The notes below the pieces were generated by a model that was not told the DNA's origin, did not search any database, and was given only the letters and a program-made list of their open reading frames with translations. From positions 53,158 to 66,847 of the forward strand of contig HF991366.1 of NCBI GenBank assembly GCA_000431515.1: 13,690 nucleotides of DNA. The letters run 5' to 3'. Shown piece by piece: positions 1-8,019 of the stretch (position 1 is its first letter; every line of letters begins with the position of its first letter). The translations under genes were made by a program, and so were the position numbers. The DNA comes from Clostridium sp. CAG:632. Lineage in GTDB: Bacteria; Bacillota; Clostridia; Lachnospirales; Lachnospiraceae.

Positions 1-269
1 TTCTCAAGTCCGGATGCTCTGGCTGTCTGAATGATTCCTACGAATGTAATATCATGGGAAGTCAGCTTATCAAACTTAATCTGAAGCTTTTTATCATTTC
101 CGGATGTATTATGTGCCTGAAGAATCTGATATGCCATCGTATTCTTCGCTGCCTCTTCCTTTGAAAGCTTATTACCTGTCGATGCCTCATAGCCTGCTAC
201 TGCCTGTCCATCCTGAACCAGCTCAGTACCATTGATCAGGTAAGCGCCTCCGTCAAATAGTGTTACCAT
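1..269 (-). CDS. Aconitase-family hydratase, N-terminal part (3' end outside window)
   Basis: The first 89 codons of a minus-strand gene are visible; the rest lies beyond the left edge. The start is the ATG at 267-269, preceded by a strong AAAGGAGGA ribosome site. The N-terminus reads MVTLFDGGAYLINGTEL, followed by KAHNTSGN-like and TSHDITFVGIIQTARASGL segments (here QAHNTSGN). I recognise these as the start of the monofunctional aconitase-like hydratases (YbhJ-type) common in Clostridia, which carry a [4Fe-4S] cluster in the aconitase fold. The cluster cysteines and active site are not in view, so the substrate cannot be inferred. It lies 71 bp downstream of the small membrane-protein gene on the same strand with no obvious terminator between, so co-transcription is possible. 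Family is fairly sure, reaction unknown. Confidence 0.75.
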   Translation of the reverse strand, partial: MVTLFDGGAYLINGTELVQDGQAVAGYEASTGNKLSKEEAAKNTMAYQILQAHNTSGNDKKLQIKFDKLTSHDITFVGIIQTARASGLE

Positions 270-340
270 GAAAAGTCCTCCTTTATCTGTCTCTCATATT
301 TTATCATCAATACCTATAACCTTTATCCTGTCTGCGGATA

Positions 341-916
341 TTAATCCATGAATTTCAGCACGAATCCCAGAATCAGGAACAACGCTGAAACTACCACTGC
401 AATAATATTCAGAACCAATCCCGCGGTTGCCATTCCCCGTTTGGATGATTTCCTGCCGAGATTTGCGTTCTGGATTCCCGCAATCGCCAGTATTATAAAT
501 ATTCCTCCGTATAAAAAGCCTCCTCCAAACAGAGTACTGCACATCATACCAAGGTTTAAAACATTCAGAATGATACCAAGGATCAAACTGGTCTTTGCCT
601 TTTTCGCACATGCATCATCCTGTGCGGCCTGAAGAGATGCTGTTCCTTCTGCGACCGTATTCTGTGCATTCTGATTCATATTATAATTGTATGCCCCGGC
701 ATCATAGGTTCCGGTCTGATTGCTGTACGGATCTGCATTGTACGTTCCGGTCTGGTTATTGTACGGATTTGCATTGTACGTTCCGGTCTGATTACTTCCT
801 GCAGTTCCGAAGGTCTTCGCATCATATCCTAAATCGGATTCCGTGGGCTTGCTCTCGCCTATACTGCTTTCATCCAGGTGAAATGGATTACCGGCATTAT
901 TCTGATTATTATCCAT
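341..916 (-). CDS. Small membrane protein with repeat-rich N-terminus, DUF4190-like
   Basis: 191 residues. The first ~105 are hydrophilic, rich in Asn, Gln, Thr, Gly and Tyr, and contain three tandem 12-residue repeats (NQTGTYNA-PY type, residues 42-77). After a Lys-rich joint (KKAK, 105-108) come three hydrophobic segments: about 111-130, 133-147 and 165-187. The motif KRGMATAGLVLNII before the last helix resembles the G-x-A-x-AGL-V-L-hallmark of DUF4190-type proteins, whose function is unknown; they usually combine a low-complexity cytosolic tail with a small helical membrane unit. The start ATG is preceded by ACGAGGAGAAGCT, a good ribosome site. It lies downstream of the asd terminator, so it probably has its own promoter in 917-1056. 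No catalytic residues are evident. The gene is clearly real; the role is unknown. Confidence 0.8.
   Translation of the reverse strand: MDNNQNNAGNPFHLDESSIGESKPTESDLGYDAKTFGTAGSNQTGTYNANPYNNQTGTYNADPYSNQTGTYDAGAYNYNMNQNAQNTVAEGTASLQAAQDDACAKKAKTSLILGIILNVLNLGMMCSTLFGGGFLYGGIFIILAIAGIQNANLGRKSSKRGMATAGLVLNIIAVVVSALFLILGFVLKFMD
686..793 (-). repeat. Three tandem 36-bp in-frame repeats in the membrane-protein gene
   Basis: Three 36-bp units encode residues 42-77 as NQTGTYNANPYN, NQTGTYNADPYS and NQTGTYDAGAYN. The first two are close at the protein level. At the DNA level the second and third units keep the GTTCCGGTCTG core, and two neighbouring units differ at about 4 of 36 positions, so the array probably arose by recent duplication and may vary in copy number among strains. 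Confidence 0.85.
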
Positions 917-1056
917 AGCTTCTCCTCGTTATCTCTCATTTGCATTAATTACTTATCTTACAAAGTTACCGCAACTATTTTAACACATTTTATCAGAAAT
1001 AGAAATAGAAAATCCCCATACTATGCATATTAATGCAAGGAATTGCGTAAATAGTC
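917..1056. other. Intergenic region upstream of the membrane-protein gene, with inverted repeat
   Basis: This AT-rich gap should hold the promoter for the minus-strand membrane-protein gene. The best -10 candidate is TAAAAT on the minus strand (977-982), with a weak -35 TTTCTA (1000-1005) at 17 bp; this match is poor and I do not call it firmly. Two arms of a perfect 10-bp inverted repeat, TTGCATTAAT (940-949) and ATTAATGCAA (1029-1038), flank this candidate. They could be protein-binding half sites or chance in AT-rich DNA. No gene is visible. Confidence 0.35.
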
Positions 1057-1097
1057 AAAACAGGAGAGGATATCTCTGATCCTCTCCCGCCTGTTTT
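1057..1097 (-). terminator. Intrinsic terminator at the end of the amino-acid operon
   Basis: Just past the asd stop, the minus strand reads AAAACAGG, a 4-nt bulge, AGAGGAT, a 7-nt loop, then ATCCTCT and CCTGTTTT. This gives 15 paired bases ending in a U run followed by a further U-rich stretch (GACTATTT). The A-run/U-run arrangement makes it potentially active in both directions, but the only gene feeding into it is asd. Confidence 0.8.
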
Positions 1098-1118
1098 ATT
1101 TCTGTCCTGTATGATAGA

Positions 1119-2207
1119 TTACTTCTTTGTAATATATCCCTTTGCCTTTAATAATTCAGCACAAAGCACTGCACCACCGGCTGCACCACGAACTGTATTA
1201 TGTGAAAGGCCAACGAACTTCCAGTCAAAGATGCTGTCCTCACGAAGACGTCCAACAGAAACGCCCATACCATGCTCATAATCTACATCCAAACTTACCT
1301 GTGGGCGGTTATCCTCCTCCAGATACTGGATGAACTGCTTCGGAGCACTTGGAAGTCCCAGTGCCTGTGGTTCACCACTGAAGTTTACCAGACGGTCGAT
1401 CAGCTCTTCCTTGGTCGGCTGTTTCTTAAAGTTTACAAATACAGCTGCTGTATGTCCGTTTAATACCGGTACACGGATACACTGACTGGTGATCTTAGGG
1501 CCATTGGTGCATTTTTCAATCTTACCGTCTACGATATCACCCCAGAGACGAAGCGGCTCCTGCTCGGACTTCTCTTCTTCTCCTCCGATATACGGAATGA
1601 TATTACCTACCATCTCCGGCCAGTCCTTAAAGGTCTTACCGGCACCTGAGATTGCCTGATAAGTAGTAACCACTACTTCCTGTGGCTCAAATTCCATCCA
1701 TGCTGTTAATACCGGTGCATAGCTCTGAATGGAGCAGTTCGGTTTTACAGCAACGAAGCCGCGCTTAGTTCCCAGACGTTTCTTCTGATATTCAATTACC
1801 TCTGCATGCTGTGGATTGATCTCCGGTACCATCATCGGAACATCCGGTGTCCAGCGATGTGCGCTGTTATTGGAAACAACCGGTGTCTCTGTCTTTGCAT
1901 AAGCTTCCTCGATCGCCTTGATCTCATCCTTTGACATATCAACCGCACTGAATACAAAATCAACGGTAGATGCAACTTCCTCTACTTCGTTTACATTATG
2001 AACAATGATATTCTTAACTGCCTCCGGCATCGGTGTATCCATCTTCCAACGGTCACCGACAGCTTCTTCATAGGTCTTTCCGGCACTTCGTGGGCTTGCA
2101 GCAATGGTAACCACCTCAAACCACGGATGATTCTCTAATAATGAAATAAATCTCTGTCCTACCATACCGGTACCACCAAGGATACCTACACGTAACTTCT
2201 CACTCAT
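1119..2207 (-). CDS. asd: Aspartate-semialdehyde dehydrogenase (fungal/archaeal type)
   Basis: 362 residues. It reduces aspartyl-4-phosphate to aspartate-4-semialdehyde with NADPH in the cytosol, the branch point to threonine, methionine, lysine and diaminopimelate. The N-terminal nucleotide-binding motif is GILGGTGMVGQRF (8-20). The catalytic cysteine is Cys158 in KPNCSIQS; AISGAGKTF (185-193) and RVPVLNGHT (245-253, with catalytic His252) complete the active site. The NCS and RVPVxxGHT forms mark the fungal/archaeal branch rather than the E. coli type. I chose the ATG at 2205-2207 because AGGAGAG sits 5 nt before it; an in-frame ATG 27 nt upstream has no ribosome site. It is the last gene of the operon, 61 bp after serA and followed by a terminator. 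Its presence in a leucine/isoleucine operon fits supply of threonine as isoleucine precursor. Highly confident. Confidence 0.96.
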   Translation of the reverse strand: MSEKLRVGILGGTGMVGQRFISLLENHPWFEVVTIAASPRSAGKTYEEAVGDRWKMDTPMPEAVKNIIVHNVNEVEEVASTVDFVFSAVDMSKDEIKAIEEAYAKTETPVVSNNSAHRWTPDVPMMVPEINPQHAEVIEYQKKRLGTKRGFVAVKPNCSIQSYAPVLTAWMEFEPQEVVVTTYQAISGAGKTFKDWPEMVGNIIPYIGGEEEKSEQEPLRLWGDIVDGKIEKCTNGPKITSQCIRVPVLNGHTAAVFVNFKKQPTKEELIDRLVNFSGEPQALGLPSAPKQFIQYLEEDNRPQVSLDVDYEHGMGVSVGRLREDSIFDWKFVGLSHNTVRGAAGGAVLCAELLKAKGYITKK

Positions 2208-2268
2208 TGTTTCTCTCCTATTAGTAATATTCATATGTTGTGTGCTTTCGCACCCTGTATCTTACATG

Positions 2269-3432
2269 TTATTTGATGACACGTACTTTTACAACACCTT
2301 CGATTGCATTCAGTTCCGCAACAATGGCATCTGTGATTTCGGCTGATACATCTAACATGGAATATGCCCAGTCACCCTTAGACTTGCTGATCATATCGGA
2401 AATGTTGATTCCTTTTGATGAGAATACACCGGTAAATCTGGTCAGCATATCCGGGATATTCTTATGATTGATCACAACTCTTGCTGTATTTGTACATACG
2501 CCCATATCACATGCAGGGTAGTTTACGGAATTCTTGATATTACCGTTTTCGATATAATCAACCACCTGCTTAACTGCCATAACTGCGCAGTTATCTTCAG
2601 ACTCTTCCGTAGAAGCTCCCAGATGTGGTAATGTAATGACATTCTCGACACCCGCAACTGCCGGATTCGGGAAGTCCGTTACATACTTGCTTACCTTGCC
2701 GGATGCCAGTGCAGCCTTGATATCCTCATCATTAACCAGAACATCTCTTGCAAAGTTCAGGATCTTAACACCATCCTTCATCATGCCGAATGCAGCTGCA
2801 TTCAGCATGCCCTTGGTACTGTCTAAAGCCGGTACATGGATGGTAATGTAATCACACTCTTTATAAATATCTTCTACATTTGAAATATGCTTTACCTGAC
2901 GGGACAGATTCCATGCTGCATCCACTGATACATATGGATCATATCCATATACTTCCATTCCTAAGCTGACTGCTACATTGGCAACCTTTGCACCAATCGC
3001 ACCCAGACCGATCACACCTAACTTCTTTCCTTCGATCTCACAGCCTGCGAACTTGGACTTATTCTTCTCAACTGCCTTTGCAATGCCTTCATCTGCAGCA
3101 TTTGCCTTTACCCAGTTATATCCGCCAACCAGATCTCTGGAAGCCAGAAGCAGACCTGCAATTACGATCTCCTTTACGCCGTTTGCATTTGCACCCGGTG
3201 TATTGAATACAACAATACCCTGCTCTGCACATTTATCCAGCGGAATATTATTAACTCCGGCACCCGCTCTTGCGATTGCCTTTAAGTCTGCAGGCAGTTC
3301 CAGATCATGCATTGCTGCACTTCTTACCAATACTACATCTGCATCTGCCAGATCCTCTACTACATTATATCCTTCCGGTAACAGATCCATACCGCATGCT
3401 GCGATCGGATTCAAGCATTTAACCTTAGCCAT
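2269..3432 (-). CDS. serA: D-3-phosphoglycerate dehydrogenase with C-terminal ACT domain
   Basis: 387 residues. It oxidises 3-phosphoglycerate to 3-phosphohydroxypyruvate with NAD, the first step of serine synthesis. A short N-terminal substrate-binding part (RAGAGVNNI, 55-63) is followed by the nucleotide motif GLGAIG (142-147), the substrate arginine in NFAR (Arg229), and the catalytic histidine in LPHLGAST (His270). Residues about 317-387 form an ACT domain, which binds serine for feedback inhibition in this family. The Glu that normally pairs with the histidine (DVFxxEP region) is not apparent; the segment reads YVTDFPNPAV (250-259), a form I recall from other clostridial SerA proteins. 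The ATG overlaps the serC stop by one base (TAATG), so the genes are translationally coupled; AGGAGGAG lies inside the end of serC. Confident in identity; the missing Glu is noted, not interpreted. Confidence 0.95.
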   Translation of the reverse strand: MAKVKCLNPIAACGMDLLPEGYNVVEDLADADVVLVRSAAMHDLELPADLKAIARAGAGVNNIPLDKCAEQGIVVFNTPGANANGVKEIVIAGLLLASRDLVGGYNWVKANAADEGIAKAVEKNKSKFAGCEIEGKKLGVIGLGAIGAKVANVAVSLGMEVYGYDPYVSVDAAWNLSRQVKHISNVEDIYKECDYITIHVPALDSTKGMLNAAAFGMMKDGVKILNFARDVLVNDEDIKAALASGKVSKYVTDFPNPAVAGVENVITLPHLGASTEESEDNCAVMAVKQVVDYIENGNIKNSVNYPACDMGVCTNTARVVINHKNIPDMLTRFTGVFSSKGINISDMISKSKGDWAYSMLDVSAEITDAIVAELNAIEGVVKVRVIK

Positions 3433-4540
3433 TACTGATTCTCCTCCTCGAACTTCTTCATAAACTCAACCAGCTTCTCTACACCTTCGATTGGCATAGC
3501 ATTGTAAATGCTGGCACGCATACCGCCTACGGTACGATGTCCCTTGATATTTACAAATCCGGCTGCGGTTGCTTCCTTTACAAACTTTGCATCCAGCTCT
3601 TCGTCACCGGTTACAAACGGTACATTCATGAGAGAACGATCCTTCTTCTCAACAGTGCCCTTGAACATCTTGCTGTTGTCCAGAAAATCATACAGGATAG
3701 CTGCCTTCTTCTCGTTATGGATCTTCATAGCTTCCAGACCACCCATTTCCTTAACCCACTTGAATACCTTGCCACAGATATAAATACCGTAGCATGGAGG
3801 TGTGTTGTACAGGGACTTGGCATCTGCCTGTGTCTTATACTTTAACATGGTTGGTGTTCCTTCCAAAACATCATCGCGGATCAGGTCTTCCCGGATAATT
3901 GCAACTACAACACCGGCCGGTCCTACGTTCTTCTGTACACCGAAATAAATGAGACCGTAGTCTGATACATTTACCGGCTGGGGGAGGGGGTTAGATGAGA
4001 TATTTGCTATCAGATGTCAGATGACATATCTGCTACCAGAATCTTACCCTTTGTGTTTGGTAAGGTCTTATAAGTGGTTCCATAAATTGTATTGTTATGG
4101 CAGATGTATACATAATCAGCATCATCATCGATCGGTAAATCCGAGCAATCCGGAATGTAGCTGAAGGTCTTATCTGCAGAGGATGCAATGATATTTACCT
4201 TACCATACTTTTTAGCCTCTTCTGCTGCCTTCTTTGCCCACTGTCCGGTCACAATATAATCAGCGACCTTATTCTTCATCAGGTTCATTGGAATCGCTGC
4301 AAACTGCTGAGATGCACCACCCTGCAGGAATAATACCTTGTAGTTATCCGGGATCTTCATCAGATCTCTCAAATCCTGCTCTGCAGTCTCTATAATCTCT
4401 TCAAATGCCTTGGATCGATGACTCATCTCCATTACACTCATGCCGGTTCCATTGTAATCCAGCATCTCTTCTGCTGCTGCTTTTAACACAACCTCCGGTA
4501 ATACAGATGGTCCTGCTGAAAAATTATACACTCTTGCCAT
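3432..4540 (-). pseudogene. serC: Phosphoserine aminotransferase, frameshifted by a 26-nt duplication
   Basis: SerC is a PLP enzyme converting 3-phosphohydroxypyruvate and glutamate to phosphoserine. The 5' part starts at the ATG at 4538-4540 (after AGGAGGATTTATAAA) with MARVYNFSAGPSVLP, continues through FLQGGASQQFAAIPMNL and IVTGQWAKKA, and ends VADMSSDI at a TGA (4010-4012). The 3' part continues in another frame from about 3984, starting QPVNVSDYGLIYFG, with the PLP lysine in FGVQKNVGPAG (codon 3930-3932) and later GHRTVGGMRASIYNAMP. The two parts are separated by a 26-nt imperfect tandem duplication. The span is 1109 nt; minus 26 it is 361 codons, the family's usual ~360 residues. As written, the upstream product lacks the PLP lysine and the downstream part lacks a good start. 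Either a real lesion or an assembly error; the gene is otherwise undecayed. Confidence 0.9.
3985..4036 (-). repeat. 26-nt imperfect tandem duplication breaking serC
   Basis: On the minus strand copy 1 is 4036-4011 and copy 2 is 4010-3985. The first 21 bases match at 17 positions (GTAGCAGATATGTCATCTGA against ATAGCAAATATCTCATCTAA); the last five diverge into a C-rich run. 26 is not a multiple of three, so it shifts the frame, and a TGA falls at the copy junction. Copy 1 encodes the expected VADMSSD; copy 2, read in the downstream frame, gives IANISSN. Confidence 0.85.
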
Positions 4541-4574
4541 TTTATAAATCCTCCTCGACTTATTCGCTATCATC

Positions 4575-4613
4575 CAATCCCGGAACAGCCACCTCGCAGC
4601 CGTTCCGAGATCA
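4575..4613 (-). other. 18-bp intercistronic hairpin between ilvB and serC
   Basis: In the minus-strand RNA, 4596-4613 pairs with 4575-4592 around a 3-nt loop GAG (4593-4595). All 18 positions pair, six of them G-U wobbles; the core is CGGAACGGCTGC/GTGGCTGTTCCG. The same positions on the plus strand would give A-C mismatches, so the structure belongs to the operon transcript. No U run follows (GAUGAUAGCG), so it is not an intrinsic terminator; an RNA processing or stability element is more likely. Confidence 0.7.
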
Positions 4614-4639
4614 TAGTGCCTTAAATTATTTTCTGAATA

Positions 4640-6319
4640 TTATTTTTCCAGATCTTCCTCTGAGAAACAGGTCTCAATCGGCTTACCCGGTGCTACCATC
4701 GGCCATACCTTATCATCTTCATTAATGATACAGTCGATCACTACCGGTCTGCCTGCCTGCTGTGCCTTCTTAAAGGCTTCTTCAAATTCATCAATGGTTG
4801 TTACACGACAACCGATCGCTCCCATAGCCTCTGCAAGCTTTGCAAAGTCTACATTATCATTTAAGATTGTATTCGAATACCGCTTGTCATAGAACAATGT
4901 CTGCCACTGACGAACCATTCCAAGCACATGATTATTGATCACGATTTCAATGATCGGAATGTTATATCTGGCTGCAGTTGCAATCTCATTCATATTCATA
5001 CGGAAACATCCGTCACCCGCAATATTGACAACCGTTTCATCCGGTCTTGCAAGCTTCGCACCCAGCGATGCACCCAGACCATAACCCATGGTTCCAAGGC
5101 CACCGGATGTCAGGAGCTGATGCGGTCTCTTGTATTTATAATACTGTGCTGCCCACATCTGATGCTGTCCTACCTCTGTAACAACCGTTGCCTCACCATC
5201 CGTCAGCTCATAAAGCTTTTCCATGATCTCCGGTCCGGTCAGGACGCCCTTATCATAGGTCATCGGATATTTCTCCTTCAGGTCACGGATCTCATCCATC
5301 CATTCCGGCTTCTCGGATGCATCCACCTGATCGATCAGCTGCTGCAGGATTACCTTTGCATCGCCGATAATTGCTTCATCTACTTCAATATTCTTATTGA
5401 TTTCTGCCTGATCTACATCAATATGGATAATCTTGGCATTCTCTGCGAACTTACTTGCATTACCGATTACACGATCCGAGAATCTGGCACCAACAACAAC
5501 CAAAAGGTCTGCATCTGATAATCCGAAGTTCGATGCCTTGGTACCGTGCATACCGATCATACCGGTATAACGGTCTGCAGTGCCTTCGATTGCACCCTTA
5601 CCCATCAGGGTATCACAAACAGCTGCATCAATCTTATCAGCAAAAGCTCTTAATTCCTGCTCTGCATCAGCGATCACCACGCCGCCGCCTGCCATAATAA
5701 ACGGCTTCTTGGAACGGTTGATCATATCAACTGCCCGCTTTACAGCCGACTCATCAATCGTATCCGTTACCCGCTCGATTTCTACCGGCTTCTTCGGCTC
5801 ATAATCTGCCAAATTGGCAGTTACATCCTTGGTAATATCAACTAAAACAGGACCCGGTCTTCCGCTCTTTGCGATCTTAAATGCCCGGCGGATCGTGTCT
5901 GCCAGTTCATGCACATTCTTTACAATAAAGCTGTACTTTGTGATTGGCATAACCACGCCTGCAATATCGACCTCCTGGAAGCTGTCCTTACCCAGTAAGG
6001 TAACACCTACATTGGCAGTGATCGCAACCATTGGTACAGAATCCATATATGCGGTTGCAATACCGGTCACCAGATTGGTTGCTCCCGGTCCGCTGGTTGC
6101 CATACAGACACCTACCTTACCGGTTGCTCTGGCATATCCGTCTGCTGCATGGGCTGCGCCCTGCTCATGGGATGTCAAAACATGCTTGATCTCTCCCTGA
6201 TGCTTATATAATTCGTCATAAATATTCAGGATACAGCCGCCCGGATATCCGAATACGGTATCAACGCCCTGTTCCTTCAAACATTCAATTACGATTTCAG
6301 AACCTGTTAATTGCTTCAT
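4640..6319 (-). CDS. ilvB: Acetolactate synthase, catalytic (large) subunit
   Basis: 559 residues. It condenses two pyruvates to 2-acetolactate (valine, leucine) or pyruvate with 2-oxobutyrate to acetohydroxybutyrate (isoleucine), using thiamine diphosphate, Mg and FAD. The N-terminal TPP domain has FGYPGGCILNIYDEL (23-37) and HEQGAAHAADGYAR (51-64) with catalytic Glu52; the central domain has VVVGARFSDRV; the C-terminal domain has the TPP/Mg motif GDG (435-437) to NN (462-463), 28 residues as usual. MVRQWQ (468-473) is typical of the anabolic FAD form rather than catabolic AlsS. I chose the ATG at 6317-6319 because AAGGAGAGGAAGAGA precedes it; the upstream in-frame reading overlaps the ilvD end. 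It lies 13 nt after ilvD. No regulatory subunit gene (ilvN) is next to it, so valine feedback would need a subunit encoded elsewhere. Highly confident. Confidence 0.96.
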   Translation of the reverse strand: MKQLTGSEIVIECLKEQGVDTVFGYPGGCILNIYDELYKHQGEIKHVLTSHEQGAAHAADGYARATGKVGVCMATSGPGATNLVTGIATAYMDSVPMVAITANVGVTLLGKDSFQEVDIAGVVMPITKYSFIVKNVHELADTIRRAFKIAKSGRPGPVLVDITKDVTANLADYEPKKPVEIERVTDTIDESAVKRAVDMINRSKKPFIMAGGGVVIADAEQELRAFADKIDAAVCDTLMGKGAIEGTADRYTGMIGMHGTKASNFGLSDADLLVVVGARFSDRVIGNASKFAENAKIIHIDVDQAEINKNIEVDEAIIGDAKVILQQLIDQVDASEKPEWMDEIRDLKEKYPMTYDKGVLTGPEIMEKLYELTDGEATVVTEVGQHQMWAAQYYKYKRPHQLLTSGGLGTMGYGLGASLGAKLARPDETVVNIAGDGCFRMNMNEIATAARYNIPIIEIVINNHVLGMVRQWQTLFYDKRYSNTILNDNVDFAKLAEAMGAIGCRVTTIDEFEEAFKKAQQAGRPVVIDCIINEDDKVWPMVAPGKPIETCFSEEDLEK

Positions 6320-6332
6320 TCTCTTCCTCTCC

Positions 6333-8006
6333 TTACTTCTTCCCCGGAATTTCCAAGATTGCACCCCGATTACCGGATGTTACCATCGCTGCATATCTTG
6401 CCAGATAACCGGTGGTTACCTTCGGTTCTCTCGGCTGCCACTGCTCTTTACGCTTTGCCATCTCTTCATCGGATACTCTCACATTCAATGACAGGTTATC
6501 GATATCGATATCAATGATATCTCCTTCCTGTACCAATGCGATCGGACCACAAACAGCTGCTTCCGGTGATACATGACCGATGGAAGCTCCACGGCTGGCC
6601 CCTGAGAACCGTCCGTCTGTGATCAGTGCAACCGATGAACCAAGACCCATACCGGCAATCGCAGATGTCGGATTCAACATCTCACGCATACCCGGGCCAC
6701 CCTTAGGTCCCTCATAACGGATAACGACTACATCACCTTCTACGATCTTACCACCTTTGATCGCAGCAATTGCATCCTCTTCGCATTCAAAGACTCTGGC
6801 CGGGCCGGAATGCTTCATCATTTCCGGAACAACTGCAGAACGCTTTACAACGCTGCCATCCGGTGCCAAATTACCCTTTAATACTGCCAGACCGCCTGTT
6901 TTACTATATGGCCGGTCAACCGGTCTGATAACCTCCGGATTCCGGTTTACACAGCCTGCGATATTTTCTCCGACTGTCTTACCGGTTACTGTCATACAGT
7001 CTGTATGAAGCAGACCCAGCTTATTGATCTCATTCATAACCGCATATACACCACCGGCCTCGTTCAAATCCTCCATATAGGTAGGTCCGGCAGGTGCCAG
7101 ATGACACAGGTTCGGTGTCTTTGCACTGATCTCATTTGCAAAGGAAATATCAAAGTCAAATCCGATCTCATGTGCGATTGCCGGCAGATGCAGCATACTG
7201 TTTGTAGAGCATCCCAGTGCCATATCGATCGTCAGTGCATTTAAGATTGCATCCTTTGTCATAATATCTCTTGGGCGGATGTTCTTGCGGTACATATCCA
7301 TAACTGCCATACCTGCATGCTTTGCAAGCTTGATTCTCTCTGAATATACAGCCGGGATCGTTCCGTTTCCGCGAAGTCCCATACCGAGAACCTCTGTCAG
7401 ACAGTTCATGGAATTGGCTGTATACATACCTGAACAGGAACCACAGGTCGGGCATACTTTATTCTCAAACTCTTCTACATCTTCTTCTGTCATTGTACCG
7501 GCTGCATAAGATCCGACTGCCTCAAACATCGAAGAAAGACTTCTCTTCTGTCCGTGTACATGACCGGCCAACATCGGGCCGCCACTGACAAATACGGTCG
7601 GGACATTGATTCTGGCGGCTGCCATTAAAAGTCCCGGTACGTTCTTATCACAGTTTGGAATCATAACCAGGGCATCAAACTGATGTGCCAGTGCCATACA
7701 TTCCGTAGAATCTGCGATCAGATCTCTGGTAACCAGAGAATACTTCATACCGATATGTCCCATTGCAATACCATCGCAGACCGCAATTGCCGGGAACATG
7801 ATCGGTGTTCCGCCTGCCATTGCAACACCAAGCTTCACTGCCTGTGCGATTTTATCCAGATTCATATGTCCCGGTACGATCTCGTTGTAGGAACATACGA
7901 TACCAACCAATGGACGTTCCATTTCTTCTTTTGTCATACCCAGTGCGTTGAACAGGGACCGATGTGGTGCCTGCTGCATGCCTGTCTTTACTGCATCACT
8001 TTTCAT
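6333..8006 (-). CDS. ilvD: Dihydroxy-acid dehydratase
   Basis: 557 residues. It dehydrates 2,3-dihydroxy-3-methylbutanoate and its isoleucine-pathway homologue to the 2-keto acids that feed valine, leucine and isoleucine. Family signatures: CDGIAMGHIGMKYSL (77-91), IPNCDKNVPG (116-125, cluster Cys119) and CPTCGSCSGMYTANSMN (185-201), and SGASRG near the C-terminus. At the position where [2Fe-2S] family members have a third ligand (PCNxHL), this protein reads VPGHMNL (44-50), as in the E. coli [4Fe-4S] enzyme, so I infer an oxygen-labile [4Fe-4S] cluster, fitting an anaerobe. The ATG at 8004-8006 follows AAAGGAGAATAGAA. It sits between leuB and ilvB. Highly confident in identity. Confidence 0.97.
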   Translation of the reverse strand: MKSDAVKTGMQQAPHRSLFNALGMTKEEMERPLVGIVCSYNEIVPGHMNLDKIAQAVKLGVAMAGGTPIMFPAIAVCDGIAMGHIGMKYSLVTRDLIADSTECMALAHQFDALVMIPNCDKNVPGLLMAAARINVPTVFVSGGPMLAGHVHGQKRSLSSMFEAVGSYAAGTMTEEDVEEFENKVCPTCGSCSGMYTANSMNCLTEVLGMGLRGNGTIPAVYSERIKLAKHAGMAVMDMYRKNIRPRDIMTKDAILNALTIDMALGCSTNSMLHLPAIAHEIGFDFDISFANEISAKTPNLCHLAPAGPTYMEDLNEAGGVYAVMNEINKLGLLHTDCMTVTGKTVGENIAGCVNRNPEVIRPVDRPYSKTGGLAVLKGNLAPDGSVVKRSAVVPEMMKHSGPARVFECEEDAIAAIKGGKIVEGDVVVIRYEGPKGGPGMREMLNPTSAIAGMGLGSSVALITDGRFSGASRGASIGHVSPEAAVCGPIALVQEGDIIDIDIDNLSLNVRVSDEEMAKRKEQWQPREPKVTTGYLARYAAMVTSGNRGAILEIPGKK

Positions 8007-8019
8007 TTCTATTCTCCTT

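Noticed and set aside
294..611. A 105-codon open frame overlapping the small membrane-protein gene.
   Set aside because: It is an out-of-frame shadow; the other frame has a proper start, ribosome site and membrane helices.
2242..2253. GTGC-GAAA-GCAC mini-hairpin between serA and asd.
   Set aside because: Only four pairs; a GNRA loop makes it neat, but it is too short to support a function.
3975..4012. A +1 or -1 error in the C runs (CCCCC T CCCCC on the minus strand) or programmed frameshifting as cause of the serC break.
   Set aside because: The upstream frame meets a TGA at 4010-4012 before the C runs, so a one-base change there cannot rescue it, and no slippery heptamer precedes the stop. 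The 26-nt duplication explains the break fully.
4575..4613. The ilvB-serC hairpin as an intrinsic terminator.
   Set aside because: No U run follows the stem, and serC follows within 35 bp in the same operon.
4928..5518. Long plus-strand open frames opposite ilvB, and similar ones opposite serA (2978-3463) and leuC (10971-11609).
   Set aside because: They are antisense to strongly conserved genes, lack ribosome sites and have no recognisable protein features.
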